64,000 bases of DNA from Allochromatium humboldtianum. GTDB taxonomy: Bacteria; Pseudomonadota; Gammaproteobacteria; Chromatiales; Chromatiaceae. The notes beneath the pieces are model-generated. The model made no database searches and was not told the origin of the DNA. It saw nothing but the letters and a program-made list of their open reading frames with translations. Shown in pieces: positions 5,826 through 13,971 of this stretch. Both the position numbers and the translations under genes were made by a program. Location: NCBI RefSeq assembly GCF_013385175.1, contig NZ_JABZEO010000007.1, forward strand, positions 186,001 to 250,000. Reading direction: 5' to 3'. Each line of letters starts with the position of its first letter. Position 1 is the stretch's first letter.

Positions 5826-7877
5826 TTAGGAGAAGTTAGCAATGTTGAAGGTTGCCGCATTGGTCACGTCTGTAAGGACGCCAACAATGGCCACGTCGCC
5901 AACTTCAACCGTTAAGTCGGGGCTGTTGTCAATAGCCTCATTTACATAGATGATTTGAGTCTGGTCCGTCCCTTGGATCACCAGAACGCTCACAGCATTG
6001 TCAGCGATCGTCGTGCTGAATACTTTGCCAGCCCCAAACAGGTCACCAAAATCGCCACCCGCAAAGTCCTTACCGGCAATCGCTGCATTGAAGTTAACGA
6101 TGTTGATCGAATCGTTAGCGATCGTCGCGGCGGACGTCAGATTACCAATGGTCGTAAGCGTACCAGGGACAGTACCGATGAAGGCGTCGACATCCAGAAC
6201 GTCGGCACCGGCGGCTGTCCCGGTGTTAAATCCGGTAATGGTATCCTTGCCATTGCCCGCGCCCGTACTAGCAAAGATAGCGGTATTCGCGCCGCCCCCA
6301 GTTAGATCAATCGTATCGTTGCCGCCGGAGCCCGTCACGGAATCGTTTCCAGCACCAACGTGGATCGTATCCCCTTGGCTGGTCCCAACGATCACATCGT
6401 TGTGCCCGGTACCCGTAATGGTTGTACCGTTGACTGCTGTCGCAGAGCCAGTGTAGGTGAGAATGCCGTTGGTCAGACCAGAAGCATCAACGGTACTGAC
6501 GACTGTATTGCCCGAAGTATTCGAGTTGATGGTAAAGTTGGCGTCCTTCGCGGTGAGGTTGATTTCCTTGAGCTGAGGGTCAGTAACCACCAGCGTCGCG
6601 GTGCTGGTGCCAGCAACGGTGTCAGGCGCCGAAACATTCAGTGTCTCGACATTATTTGCCGTGAACGTGTATGTCGTGTCTGTATTCTTGTTGGTACCGA
6701 CATTCAATACATCCGTCTGGGAGGAATCTGCACCTGTCAAGCTCAGCACGACAGCGCTCGGAGTATCCGCAAAAGTGACGTTCGAACCCGAAGCCAGGCC
6801 AGTGATGGTGGCCGCGCCAACAGTGCTGGCAAACGAGATGCTGTCGGCGCCAAACCGGGAGATATTGAGGTTGGTCGTACCAGCAGCATCCGCAACCTCA
6901 ACGGTCTTGATACTGCTGATATTGGCTGCGGTTGTTGTGAAGGCCGCGAGTTGAGTGATATTGGCGGACAGGGTGTCGTCACCATCACCACCGTTGACCA
7001 CATCATTCGTATTCAGAGTAGCTGCAAACAAGAATTTGTCGTTACCGTGGCCGCCCGTCACCTTCATGTCACCGCCTAGGGCCACGTCAAGCGTGAGGTT
7101 ACCAGTGGCGTCGGTCGCATTCACAGTGCGCAGCAAGGTTGACCCAGTATGGGTATCCGTGATAACTACATCGCCATCACCCTTGAGATTCAAGGTTGCC
7201 AACTTGTCGGCGGCCAGGGCAGCAATGGTATTACCGGTGTCGGTGGCCGTCTTCTTGCCCGTTGAGTCAATGGTCAGGGTCTCAACACCAGCAATCGTGA
7301 CGTTGTTTGCCTTGCCCAAGTTCATCTTCAGGGTTGATGCATCGGCTGAGCCAGTGACATCGTTGTAGCTCACCGTCAAACTGGCGTAGGTGTTAGCCGT
7401 CGTATTCCCGATCAAGCCACCCTGGATGCCTGCGACAACAGCCTTACCAACATTGTTCACGATCAGGGTACTGTTATGACCTGCAGTGGCACTGGTTGAC
7501 CCCACCGAGTTCAGCGACCAGACCTGCTCGATACCGGTACTATTAACACCAGAGAAGGTCGCATCAGTTCCATTCCCGGCCCCTGTCATCGTGGCCTTCA
7601 CGAACTCCACTGAAGTCAACGAGGGAGCGCGTACAATCGTTCCAGTCGTGTTTGCAGTAACGCCGAATTGCAGCGTGTCGGTTCCGCCACCGCCGTTGAT
7701 GATGTCACTGGTTGACAGAGTGCCGTCAGAAAGACCACGGAACAAATCATCGCCATCACCGGGCTTATAGGTCAGGACGATTTGGCCGTCGTTCATGATC
7801 GCCGCACTCGGCGTAACGGAATCCGCACCTGCAGTGAGCGTAATAGCGCGCCACTCACCAATCCCTTTACAAGTCAA
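5826..7877 (-). CDS. S-layer/RTX-like calcium-binding protein, N-terminus uncertain
   Basis: A 683-residue Thr/Ser/Ala/Gly-rich acidic protein that is almost free of cysteine. Most of it is beta-repeat sequence with recurring short stretches such as LTLDVALGGD and NLNISRFGADSISFAS. Near residues 495-525 are RTX-type nonapeptides (GAGNDSVTGSGGNDTIDL) that bind calcium, and the C-terminus ends in a hydrophobic run (TDVTNAATFNIANFS), as in type I-secreted S-layer proteins. The TTG start has no clear ribosome-binding site and there is no signal peptide. The 5' end may be lost or lie elsewhere. The codon use is less GC-rich than the phage genes. Secretion and surface location are inferred. Confidence 0.65.
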   Translation of the reverse strand: MTCKGIGEWRAITLTAGADSVTPSAAIMNDGQIVLTYKPGDGDDLFRGLSDGTLSTSDIINGGGGTDTLQFGVTANTTGTIVRAPSLTSVEFVKATMTGAGNGTDATFSGVNSTGIEQVWSLNSVGSTSATAGHNSTLIVNNVGKAVVAGIQGGLIGNTTANTYASLTVSYNDVTGSADASTLKMNLGKANNVTIAGVETLTIDSTGKKTATDTGNTIAALAADKLATLNLKGDGDVVITDTHTGSTLLRTVNATDATGNLTLDVALGGDMKVTGGHGNDKFLFAATLNTNDVVNGGDGDDTLSANITQLAAFTTTAANISSIKTVEVADAAGTTNLNISRFGADSISFASTVGAATITGLASGSNVTFADTPSAVVLSLTGADSSQTDVLNVGTNKNTDTTYTFTANNVETLNVSAPDTVAGTSTATLVVTDPQLKEINLTAKDANFTINSNTSGNTVVSTVDASGLTNGILTYTGSATAVNGTTITGTGHNDVIVGTSQGDTIHVGAGNDSVTGSGGNDTIDLTGGGANTAIFASTGAGNGKDTITGFNTGTAAGADVLDVDAFIGTVPGTLTTIGNLTSAATIANDSINIVNFNAAIAGKDFAGGDFGDLFGAGKVFSTTIADNAVSVLVIQGTDQTQIIYVNEAIDNSPDLTVEVGDVAIVGVLTDVTNAATFNIANFS

Positions 7878-8069
7878 AGACTTACGCGCGTTTTGAAGCC
7901 CTCGAAGCGCCCACTTCCGACCACTTTCCTACCGCAAAAGGCAGATTTTCAGTCTGATAGGATATTTTCTTTGTCTTTTCAAAGACTTAGCCGCGTCACC
8001 TATCTATATAGACGCAATTTGCAGCCAATCCGACGTACCAACTACCTACCAACCGAAGCCATCTAGTGC

Positions 8070-8116
8070 AAAGGCCACCCAATGTGTCTCATCAGGTGGC
8101 CTTTGTGCCTTTTTGG
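8070..8116 (+). terminator. Hairpin with T-rich tail
   Basis: AAAGGCCACC (8070-8079) and GGTGGCCTTT (8095-8104) form a 10 bp stem with a 15 nt loop, then gtgcctttttgg. It would terminate plus-strand transcription, although no plus-strand gene ends here. It might be a left-end element of the prophage. Confidence 0.4.
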
Positions 8117-8134
8117 TGGCTCGGGATGCTGTGC

Positions 8135-8386
8135 TCATTGTGGCGCATCAGGCGGATTTTGTGCCTTGAGGATCACGCCTATCGCCCCGTCATCGCGGGT
8201 GACGAATTCGATGCCGGCCAGGGTCAGGGCCTTGGCCACCTTGTTGATCGTGGAGCCACGGCTGTCGGCCAGTGCCCCTTCCATGCGCAGCAGCGCTGAC
8301 ATCGAGATGCCCGAGGCCTTGAGCAGGTCGTCCCGGCTCCAGCCCAGCATCGCGCGTGCGGCGCGGATCTGTCTTCCGTCGATCAT
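8135..8386 (-). CDS. Small XRE-family regulator
   Basis: 83 residues from an ATG preceded by AAAGGAG. The helix-turn-helix is RAARAMLGWSRDDLLKASGI then SMSALLRMEG, and the C-terminus is a short beta tail (VTRDDGAIGVILKAQ). It lies just upstream of, and divergent from, the integrase gene, where phage or integrative-element regulators often sit. A role in controlling integrase expression is inferred. It could also be an ordinary host regulator. Confidence 0.75.
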   Translation of the reverse strand: MIDGRQIRAARAMLGWSRDDLLKASGISMSALLRMEGALADSRGSTINKVAKALTLAGIEFVTRDDGAIGVILKAQNPPDAPQ

Positions 8387-8496
8387 GGTCGACTCCTTTT
8401 TGGGTAGGTAAATATTCTGGTCTATTAGACGCTTTTTATGTCCTTTCAGGCGCATTGTATCGTAGTATGACCCTCAATAGATAGAGGAGCACGACG

Positions 8497-9696
8497 ATGC
8501 CTGCACAAGCGTTGACGACCGAATTCCTGGCCACCCTGCCAGGTCGCGAGCCTGCCTCCGGGGCAGTGAGTTACTTCGATACGGAGATCAAGGGCTTCCT
8601 GCTGGAGCACCGGGCCAGCGGCGGGGCCACCTTCTACTTCCGCTACCGCGATGCGGCCGGCAAGGTGCGGCTGAACCGGATTGGCCGCTCTGACGAGATT
8701 TCGGTGTCGGACGCCCGGGCCAAGGCGCACAAGATGAAGCAGATGGTGACCGAGGGCGGCGACCCGAAGGTGGAGAGTCATCGCTTCAAGGATGTGCCGA
8801 CCTTCGGGGATTTCGTGGCCGAACGCTACCTCCCCTACGCCAAGACACGCAAGCGCAGCTGGGAGACGGACGAGACGATGCTGCGCAACCACCTGCTGCC
8901 GGTGTTTGCCGAGTTCCGGATGAACCGCATCACCCGCTCCGATGTGGTGGCCTTCCACCACGCGGTGTTCGAGAAGGGCTACGCGGCCGGGACCTGCAAC
9001 CGAATGATCGTGCTGATGAAGTTCATCTACAACTGCGCGATCCGCTGGGACATCCTTCCGCCCAAGAGCAATCCCTGCGATGGTGTCGAGCCCTTCGAGG
9101 ACCACGGCGCCCGGGAGCGTTACCTGACCACCGACGAGGTGCAGCGGCTGTTTGATGAGTTGGACACCAACCGGAATGTGCAGGTGGGCCAGGTGATCCG
9201 GCTGCTGCTCTACACCGGGGCGCGTAAGCGCGAGATCCTGGATGCGCGTTGGGACGAGATTGATTTCAACCGGCGGATGCTGACGGTGCCGGCGGCGCGC
9301 TCAAAGTCGAAGAAGCCGCGTCACATTCCGCTGTCGGATGCGGCCATTGAGCTGCTGCAGGCGCTGCCACGGCAGGAGGACATCCCCTGGGTATTCTTCA
9401 ACCCCAAGACCAAGAAGCCGCCGGTGTCGATCTTCTACGCCTGGGATTCGATCCGTAAAAAGGTCGGGCTGGAGGAAGTGCGGCTGCACGACCTGCGCCA
9501 CAGCTACGCCAGTTTCCTGGTCAATGCCGGGCGGTCGCTGTACGAGGTGCAGAAGCTCCTCGGCCACCACGACCCGAAGGTGACGATGCGCTACGCGCAC
9601 CTGTCGCCGCAGGCGATGCTGGAGGCGGTCAATGTGGTGGGGAATGTGGTGGGGCGGCGGCCGGTGGTGAATCAAGCAACGGCGGCCACTGCGTGA
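8497..9696 (+). CDS. int: Tyrosine recombinase/phage integrase
   Basis: A 399-residue site-specific recombinase. An N-terminal arm-binding region (residues 1-90) is followed by a SAM-like core-binding domain (FGDFVAERYLPYAKTRKRSW onward) and a catalytic domain. Catalytic residues are visible: Arg in LLLYTGARKREIL, HDLRHSYASF, the His of LGHHDPKVT, and the nucleophile in MRYAHLS near residue 370. AGAGGAG precedes the ATG. It marks the left part of the prophage and is convergent with the AbiE genes 4 bp away. No attachment site could be identified by eye. Confidence 0.95.
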   Translation: MPAQALTTEFLATLPGREPASGAVSYFDTEIKGFLLEHRASGGATFYFRYRDAAGKVRLNRIGRSDEISVSDARAKAHKMKQMVTEGGDPKVESHRFKDVPTFGDFVAERYLPYAKTRKRSWETDETMLRNHLLPVFAEFRMNRITRSDVVAFHHAVFEKGYAAGTCNRMIVLMKFIYNCAIRWDILPPKSNPCDGVEPFEDHGARERYLTTDEVQRLFDELDTNRNVQVGQVIRLLLYTGARKREILDARWDEIDFNRRMLTVPAARSKSKKPRHIPLSDAAIELLQALPRQEDIPWVFFNPKTKKPPVSIFYAWDSIRKKVGLEEVRLHDLRHSYASFLVNAGRSLYEVQKLLGHHDPKVTMRYAHLSPQAMLEAVNVVGNVVGRRPVVNQATAATA

Positions 9697-9700
9697 GGTT

Positions 9701-10609
9701 TCACGCAGTGGGCTGCCAGGCCTCACGATTCCAGGCCCCACTGAAGCCTTGCCCATTGGCCAGGGCGCTGAGCGGTGGCATCAGAAAGTCACGCAGATCG
9801 GCGACGACCTGCTCCAACGTCAGCGCATCGAGCCGATTCTTTTTCAGGAAACCTTGCCACTGCATCTGCTTTTGCGCATCGGAGGCAAAGGCCTCGGTCA
9901 GGCCGAACGGTACATCCGTCGGGATGTCGGTGCCTCGGCGTGACAGCGTCGCGCCGATGGCCTCGCGCAGCACTTCCCCTCCGAAATCGCTGTGCCTGGC
10001 CAGCACCCACAGATCGAAGTAATCCTTCATCCGGCTGTTGGCCACGCCGAGAGAGATCAAGGCTTCGAGCTTTTCCGCAACGACGGTGTAGCGGGGATAG
10101 ACCCGGAGTTTGGGTGCCGGAAATTCCTCAAGCATCACCGGATACTCCACGGCCTCAGGTCCGGGTGTGACCGCATCGCCGTAGCCCACGTCGACCTGGA
10201 CCGGGCAGCGCGCACCATCGACCCAACCCAGCAAAGTCACGCGGATACCAGCGTAGTTGGCCTCCTTGCGGATTTCTTCAGCCCGGATGCTCTGGGTATC
10301 GAAACGGATGCCGTCATCGACATCCAGCGCGCACAACTCTGCGAAGGCCTCGATCAGGTAGGGCTCTTCCGCGAGGCCAAAGCCGAGCAGGTCCATGTCG
10401 CGTGTCGGCCGCAAGGGCACATCGAACCAGAGGTCGAACAGCAGTGCGCCCTTGAGCAGGAAATGGTCTGCGTGCGTCGAGATGCTCAAACGGTACAGCA
10501 GTCGCTCCAGCGCATAGCGGGTGAGCACCAGCGTGAAGTCCCGCTTTTCGGCACGGGCCTTGTTGAGCAGTTTGGCGCGCACCGAAGCAGCAACGTTGCG
10601 TCCGCTCAC
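9701..10609 (-). CDS. abiEii: AbiEii toxin, nucleotidyltransferase of type IV TA system
   Basis: 302 residues from a GTG that overlaps the AbiEi stop by 4 nt (GTGA). It belongs to the DUF1814/AbiEii nucleotidyltransferases: HFLLKGALLFDLWF then RPTRDMDLLGF, which carries the metal-binding aspartates, and a later PRYTVVAEKLEALISLG with RMKDYFDLWVL. The family is bacteriostatic and relatives modify tRNA. In AbiE systems this blocks phage growth. The position right beside the integrase suggests superinfection defence carried by the prophage. Coupled translation and length agree with the family. Confidence 0.88.
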   Translation of the reverse strand: MSGRNVAASVRAKLLNKARAEKRDFTLVLTRYALERLLYRLSISTHADHFLLKGALLFDLWFDVPLRPTRDMDLLGFGLAEEPYLIEAFAELCALDVDDGIRFDTQSIRAEEIRKEANYAGIRVTLLGWVDGARCPVQVDVGYGDAVTPGPEAVEYPVMLEEFPAPKLRVYPRYTVVAEKLEALISLGVANSRMKDYFDLWVLARHSDFGGEVLREAIGATLSRRGTDIPTDVPFGLTEAFASDAQKQMQWQGFLKKNRLDALTLEQVVADLRDFLMPPLSALANGQGFSGAWNREAWQPTA

Positions 10610-11205
10610 ATCAGCGCCTCCAGATACGGGCGCATCACATTGGCCACCCGACAGACTTGGGCGCAGTGCCACAGGTCATCCATCTTCACGCGCCTGGCAT
10701 TCCAGGCCTCGCGCAGCGCTTCGAGCGCGACGTCCAGTCCGATCTTGTTGCGGTACTTGAAGCAGTCGGCCACCGTCTTGGCCACGCTCGTCACCTGCAC
10801 CGCGACGCCATCGACCCGGTGCTCCTCCACCCCTTCGGTCAGCGCATCACCACTGAAACGCACGATGCGCAGCGGCGGGTAGTCCATCTTGGGAGCGCGG
10901 GCCTTGTTGGCAATCGCCACCCACACCTCGAACGGCGACTGGGTGGTCAACCCGTGAAACTGCAGTGCCGACAGCAGGCACACCACGACATTCGGGTGCT
11001 TGCTGGCCACCTCGGCCAGGGTGGCGTGCTCGGACACCGGTCGATCCGGCAGCGCGTAGAGGCCACGGCACAGCCGGGTCAGCTTGCCCTGGCGGGCCAG
11101 CGTGCTGAGTGCCATCCGAGAAAAGCCGCACGCCTCTACGTCGCACGGGCGAAGCAGCCCTTGCCGGCGAGCCATGTCGAGGATGGGGGTTTGAGCGTTA
11201 TCCAT
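10606..11205 (-). CDS. abiEi: AbiEi antitoxin/transcriptional repressor
   Basis: 199 residues. The N-terminal winged helix-turn-helix is typical (MARRQGLLRPCDVEACGF, then LARQGKLTRLCRGLYALPD), followed by the AbiEi antitoxin domain (VCLLSALQFHGLTTQSPFEV, TSVAKTVADCFKYRNKIG). It represses the operon by binding inverted repeats, and such a dyad is present at 11213-11262. The chosen ATG lies at the predicted transcription start, so translation may be leaderless. Confidence 0.9.
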   Translation of the reverse strand: MDNAQTPILDMARRQGLLRPCDVEACGFSRMALSTLARQGKLTRLCRGLYALPDRPVSEHATLAEVASKHPNVVVCLLSALQFHGLTTQSPFEVWVAIANKARAPKMDYPPLRIVRFSGDALTEGVEEHRVDGVAVQVTSVAKTVADCFKYRNKIGLDVALEALREAWNARRVKMDDLWHCAQVCRVANVMRPYLEALM

Positions 11206-11211
11206 GGAAGC

Positions 11212-11262
11212 ATTATTTCATATCGTCGGTACTTGTCAATTTCTACCGACACTTTGAAATAA
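11212..11262 (-). promoter_or_regulatory. abiE promoter and inverted-repeat operator
   Basis: On the minus strand TTGACA (11239-11234), a 16 bp spacer, and AATAAT (11217-11212). The promoter lies inside a long dyad whose outer arms are TTATTTCA (11262-11255) and TGAAATAA (11220-11213), with inner arms GTCGGTA and TACCGAC. The arrangement fits negative autoregulation by AbiEi. The start codon at 11205 falls about 7 nt after the -10 box. Confidence 0.75.
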
Positions 11263-11295
11263 TCAGGCTCGCTACGCCACCCAGCCCTCAAACGG

Positions 11296-11342
11296 AAAAA
11301 TTCCCCGACCCCACCACCCGTGAAGGCAGTGAGATCGGGGGA
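11296..11342 (-). terminator. Probable terminator of the phage late operon
   Basis: On the minus strand CCCCGATC pairs with GGTCGGGG (7 of 8) across a 29 nt loop and is followed by AATTTTTCC. It lies 36 bp beyond the last lysis gene. The loop is long, so confidence is moderate. Confidence 0.45.
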
Positions 11343-11377
11343 TCGTCGTGTCTATTTGTCGTGCGCGGCAGCACCGG

Positions 11378-11806
11378 TCAGCGAACCGGCTCACGCCACT
11401 TGTCGAAGCTGCGCGCCCCGGTGTAGCCCAGATACCCGGCACCGAACAGCCACCACAGACTCTCGGGCACTGCGCCCAGTAGCTTGTTCAAGTTCTCCGC
11501 TGCCTGGAAGACGTGGGTCGGCCACCAGATGCCGATGATGGCGCCCATCACGCACAGCAAGATCACGCCGTAGATCACGTACAGGAAGGTCGGCCGTGCC
11601 CGGCTGGTCCAAGGGTCCGGCGAGTTGGCCTCGGCCAGGATCGCCGAGAGACTCGTCTGCATCTCCTGCAGTGCCAACTGTCCCTCGGCCTGCAGCAAGG
11701 CGAGCTTGGCTTTCTCCCGCTCGGCCGGGTCCGGCACCAGGCGGTCGATCAGGCGGCTACCGGCTTCCAGCAGGCCCGGTGCCAAGGTGGTCAGCAATGG
11801 CGTCAT
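11378..11806 (-). CDS. Holin of the 3TM type, phage release
   Basis: 142 residues, starting at an ATG that overlaps the lysozyme stop (ATGA). A soluble helical N-terminal half (LVPDPAEREKAKLALLQAEG; LALQEMQTSLSAILAEAN) precedes two clear membrane segments, FLYVIYGVILLCVMGAIIGIWW near residues 83-104 and a C-terminal one around SLWWLFGAGYLGYTGA. This matches the 3TM holin family used by gene-transfer agents and phages to permeabilise the inner membrane. It is the last gene of the late operon. Confidence 0.75.
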   Translation of the reverse strand: MTPLLTTLAPGLLEAGSRLIDRLVPDPAEREKAKLALLQAEGQLALQEMQTSLSAILAEANSPDPWTSRARPTFLYVIYGVILLCVMGAIIGIWWPTHVFQAAENLNKLLGAVPESLWWLFGAGYLGYTGARSFDKWREPVR

Positions 11807-12321
11807 ACCGTGCCCTCCACGAATTCGGCCATCCGGTTCATCCAACCGGCAGCGAACGCCGACTGCTTGGGATCGTTGGTGATCAACCGTCCGAGGTGAC
11901 GCAGGCGCTGTCCCAGCACCTTGCCGTAGAGCACACCTTGATCGGCAGCAGCGAGTGCTGCGCGGGTCTTGGGGCCAATGACGCCATCGGCGGTGACACC
12001 GAGCGCTGTCTGCAGCCACTGCACCGCCCGCTTCGGCCCGGAATGCACCCCGGCGTCCACCAGCAGATGCAGCAGCGCCGGATGGGTAATGGCCTCGAAG
12101 CCGGGACCGGTGATGTACTGCTGACGGTAGATGGCACGGGCTTCGGATTCCGTCAGTGCTTGCACCTCAGCGACCGTGGCCGGGTGACCCAGCTTGCGCC
12201 AGGCTCCCAGCGTCTGTGCGGTGATGCCGAAGTTCGTCGGCCCGCCCCGGTCAGCAGGGTGATGCACGTAGCCGCCTTCCCGGCGCAGGATGTCGTCGAG
12301 GATGGTGTCGATGGCGTTCAT
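11803..12321 (-). CDS. Phage endolysin, glycoside hydrolase family 108
   Basis: 172 residues from an ATG overlapping the upstream holin stop (ATGA). The N-terminal GH108 muramidase signature is plain: ILRREGGYVHHPADRGGPTN with the catalytic Glu in REGGY, then FGIT. A C-terminal peptidoglycan-binding part follows (HSGPKRAVQWLQTALGVTAD, GVIGPKTRAAL). It degrades murein after holin action. It replaces the P2-type lysozyme normally found next to P2-like tail genes. Confidence 0.92.
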   Translation of the reverse strand: MNAIDTILDDILRREGGYVHHPADRGGPTNFGITAQTLGAWRKLGHPATVAEVQALTESEARAIYRQQYITGPGFEAITHPALLHLLVDAGVHSGPKRAVQWLQTALGVTADGVIGPKTRAALAAADQGVLYGKVLGQRLRHLGRLITNDPKQSAFAAGWMNRMAEFVEGTV

Positions 12322-12635
12322 GACCGCTCCTTGCCAAGACGCGTCTGCGCCCAGCGCTCCAGTTGGTAGATGGCCTGGCTGCCCATGTGGCCGGAAATGC
12401 CGACCAGGGCTGCGGTGACCAGGGGGTTGAACTGCGCGGCCTCGCACAGCCAGAAAGTGATGAGACCGGCGAAAGCCGAGGTGGCGATCTCGCCAATCAG
12501 TTCCACCACGTTGAAGGCCCGGGTCTCGCCGGACTTCACCTTGCGATAGAAATTGACCAAGCCACCCCAGGCGGCCAGCCCCGTCACCCAGAGGTAAGTG
12601 ATCAGGCCGTAGGTCGAAGGATCTTTTTCGGGCAC
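12318..12635 (-). CDS. Phage holin, LydA/holin superfamily III-like
   Basis: 105 residues with membrane segments around YGLITYLWVTGLAAWGGLVNF, TSAFAGLITFWLCEAA and FNPLVTAALVGISGHMGSQ. The pattern, with GHMG before the last helix, fits the phage_holin_3_3 group. It is the first gene of a three-gene lysis block (holin, endolysin, second holin) in which each start overlaps the previous stop. No spanin (Rz/Rz1) pair was recognised. Confidence 0.75.
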   Translation of the reverse strand: MPEKDPSTYGLITYLWVTGLAAWGGLVNFYRKVKSGETRAFNVVELIGEIATSAFAGLITFWLCEAAQFNPLVTAALVGISGHMGSQAIYQLERWAQTRLGKERS

Positions 12636-12645
12636 GGGGGTCTCC

Positions 12646-13719
12646 TTATGTGTCGGGTTCGGTGGAAGTGCCAGTCACCGGCACGGGGGATGCGGTGAAG
12701 CGCTCGCACTCCACCTGCGTGGTGTAGCCCTGGGTGCCAAGCCGGTGCTCGACGCGTTTGATGCGCCAGTCGGTGGGGATGCCCGGGCGCAGCGAAATCG
12801 ACAGCCGGCCCTCGGCGGCGAGCCTTGGATCTCCGGGCAGGCTGAAACTGAGTTCCCCTTGCCCGCGTTCGCCGGTGTTCTTGCGCGTAGCCGCTGCCGC
12901 TTTGGCCTCGGCTTCGGTGGCATGGACGTAGCGGATCTCCTCGAACGGCGGCTGGCCGGTGGTCACTTCCCGGCGCTCGCCCTTCTCAAAGTCCCACCAG
13001 TACGCCTTGGTGCCGCCGGTGCTCACTTGCGGGGGCGACTGGCCGTTTTCGCCTTGTGCGCTGCCCGTGCCGGCGGGTTTGCGCGCGCTGTGCTGGTAGC
13101 GCCACTGGGCGAGTTGCTCGGGCGCCAGCTGTAGTGTCGGCAGCACCTGACCGGTGATGGTCTTGGCCGCGCCCTGGCGCGCGAGCACCAAAAATCCCGC
13201 TACGGGTTTGGCTACGGCATCGTGTTTGGCGGCCAAGCGGGTGAGCAGCGCCATGTCCGACTCCGCCGTCTGATCCAGATGCGGGATGGCAATGGCGCCG
13301 AGCTCGGGGTCAATCTTGGCCTCGTACCGATGCTCGCCCGCAATGGCCGTCACCAGCGCACCCAGTGTGGTCGCCTCCCAGGAACGCGTCTTGGGACTGC
13401 GAAACGGCCCGACCATATCGGCCGCCTTGGCCGAGACGGCGAGCGTGGCCGGCGGCGAGCGGATCTCGATCTCGTCGACGATGAACTTCCCCATCGCCAC
13501 CCAAGAACGGCCGGCGTAGGACAGCGACACTTCCAGCACGGTACCGATCTTGGGCAGCTTGGCGATGGCGCCATCGGCGCGGCGCCGGTCATCCAAGGTC
13601 AGGCGCAAGGTGTCGGAGGACAGGCCCGCTTCGTCGGTGACCACCAGTTCGAGCAGCCGGTCGGCCACGGCGCGGGTGATGTCGGTGCGGTCGGCCAGGA
13701 TCAGGAAGGTGGGTTGCAT
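12646..13719 (-). CDS. P2 gpD-like late control/baseplate hub protein
   Basis: 357 residues of the phage_GPD family, the hub that links the tail tube to the baseplate spike. Typical features are LTLDDRRRADGAIAKLPKIG with ITRAVADRLLELVVTDEAG before it, then a mid-domain ADMVGPFRSPKTRSWE, and the conserved C-terminus WRIKRVEHRLGTQGYTTQVE. It lies last in the tail block, as gene D does in P2. Confidence 0.9.
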   Translation of the reverse strand: MQPTFLILADRTDITRAVADRLLELVVTDEAGLSSDTLRLTLDDRRRADGAIAKLPKIGTVLEVSLSYAGRSWVAMGKFIVDEIEIRSPPATLAVSAKAADMVGPFRSPKTRSWEATTLGALVTAIAGEHRYEAKIDPELGAIAIPHLDQTAESDMALLTRLAAKHDAVAKPVAGFLVLARQGAAKTITGQVLPTLQLAPEQLAQWRYQHSARKPAGTGSAQGENGQSPPQVSTGGTKAYWWDFEKGERREVTTGQPPFEEIRYVHATEAEAKAAAATRKNTGERGQGELSFSLPGDPRLAAEGRLSISLRPGIPTDWRIKRVEHRLGTQGYTTQVECERFTASPVPVTGTSTEPDT

Positions 13720-13731
13720 CGTTTTCCTCCG

Positions 13732-13971
13732 CTACGACCAGATCCGCACCAGCGGCAGCACGGGCTGATCGTTGAGTGCGGGCATTAGCACAGGTGTGCC
13801 GGCTGGCAGACGCAGCATCTGCGCGACTGGCAGCCGGGCCAGTTGCCGGTTGGCTTCCAGCACCAGCGGCAGGACATCGACGCGCCCGTAATGCCGCCAG
13901 ACCAGCGCGTCGAGCATTTCGCCCTCGCGGGCGGTCAGCCGCTGACCTTGAACCTTCAGAGGTGTGTTCAT
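13732..13971 (-). CDS. Phage tail protein X (LysM-like)
   Basis: 79 residues with the gpX pattern: LTAREGEMLDALVWRHYGRV, then VLEANRQLARL, LPAGTPVLMP and a terminal VRIWS. It overlaps the gpU-like stop by 4 nt (ATGA). It is needed for contractile tail assembly in P2-like phages, and its place between U and D homologues supports the call. Confidence 0.88.
   Translation of the reverse strand: MNTPLKVQGQRLTAREGEMLDALVWRHYGRVDVLPLVLEANRQLARLPVAQMLRLPAGTPVLMPALNDQPVLPLVRIWS

Noticed and set aside
5826-7877. Plus-strand frames of 90-240 codons across the S-layer-like gene
   Set aside because: They have arginine- or valine-rich shadow composition, and the minus strand has a clear repetitive protein.
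8070-8116. Riboswitch or small RNA gene
   Set aside because: Only a simple hairpin is visible; no known structured element fits.
11378-13719. Rz/Rz1 spanin pair
   Set aside because: No lipobox or nested frame with a suitable membrane anchor was recognised near the lysis genes.
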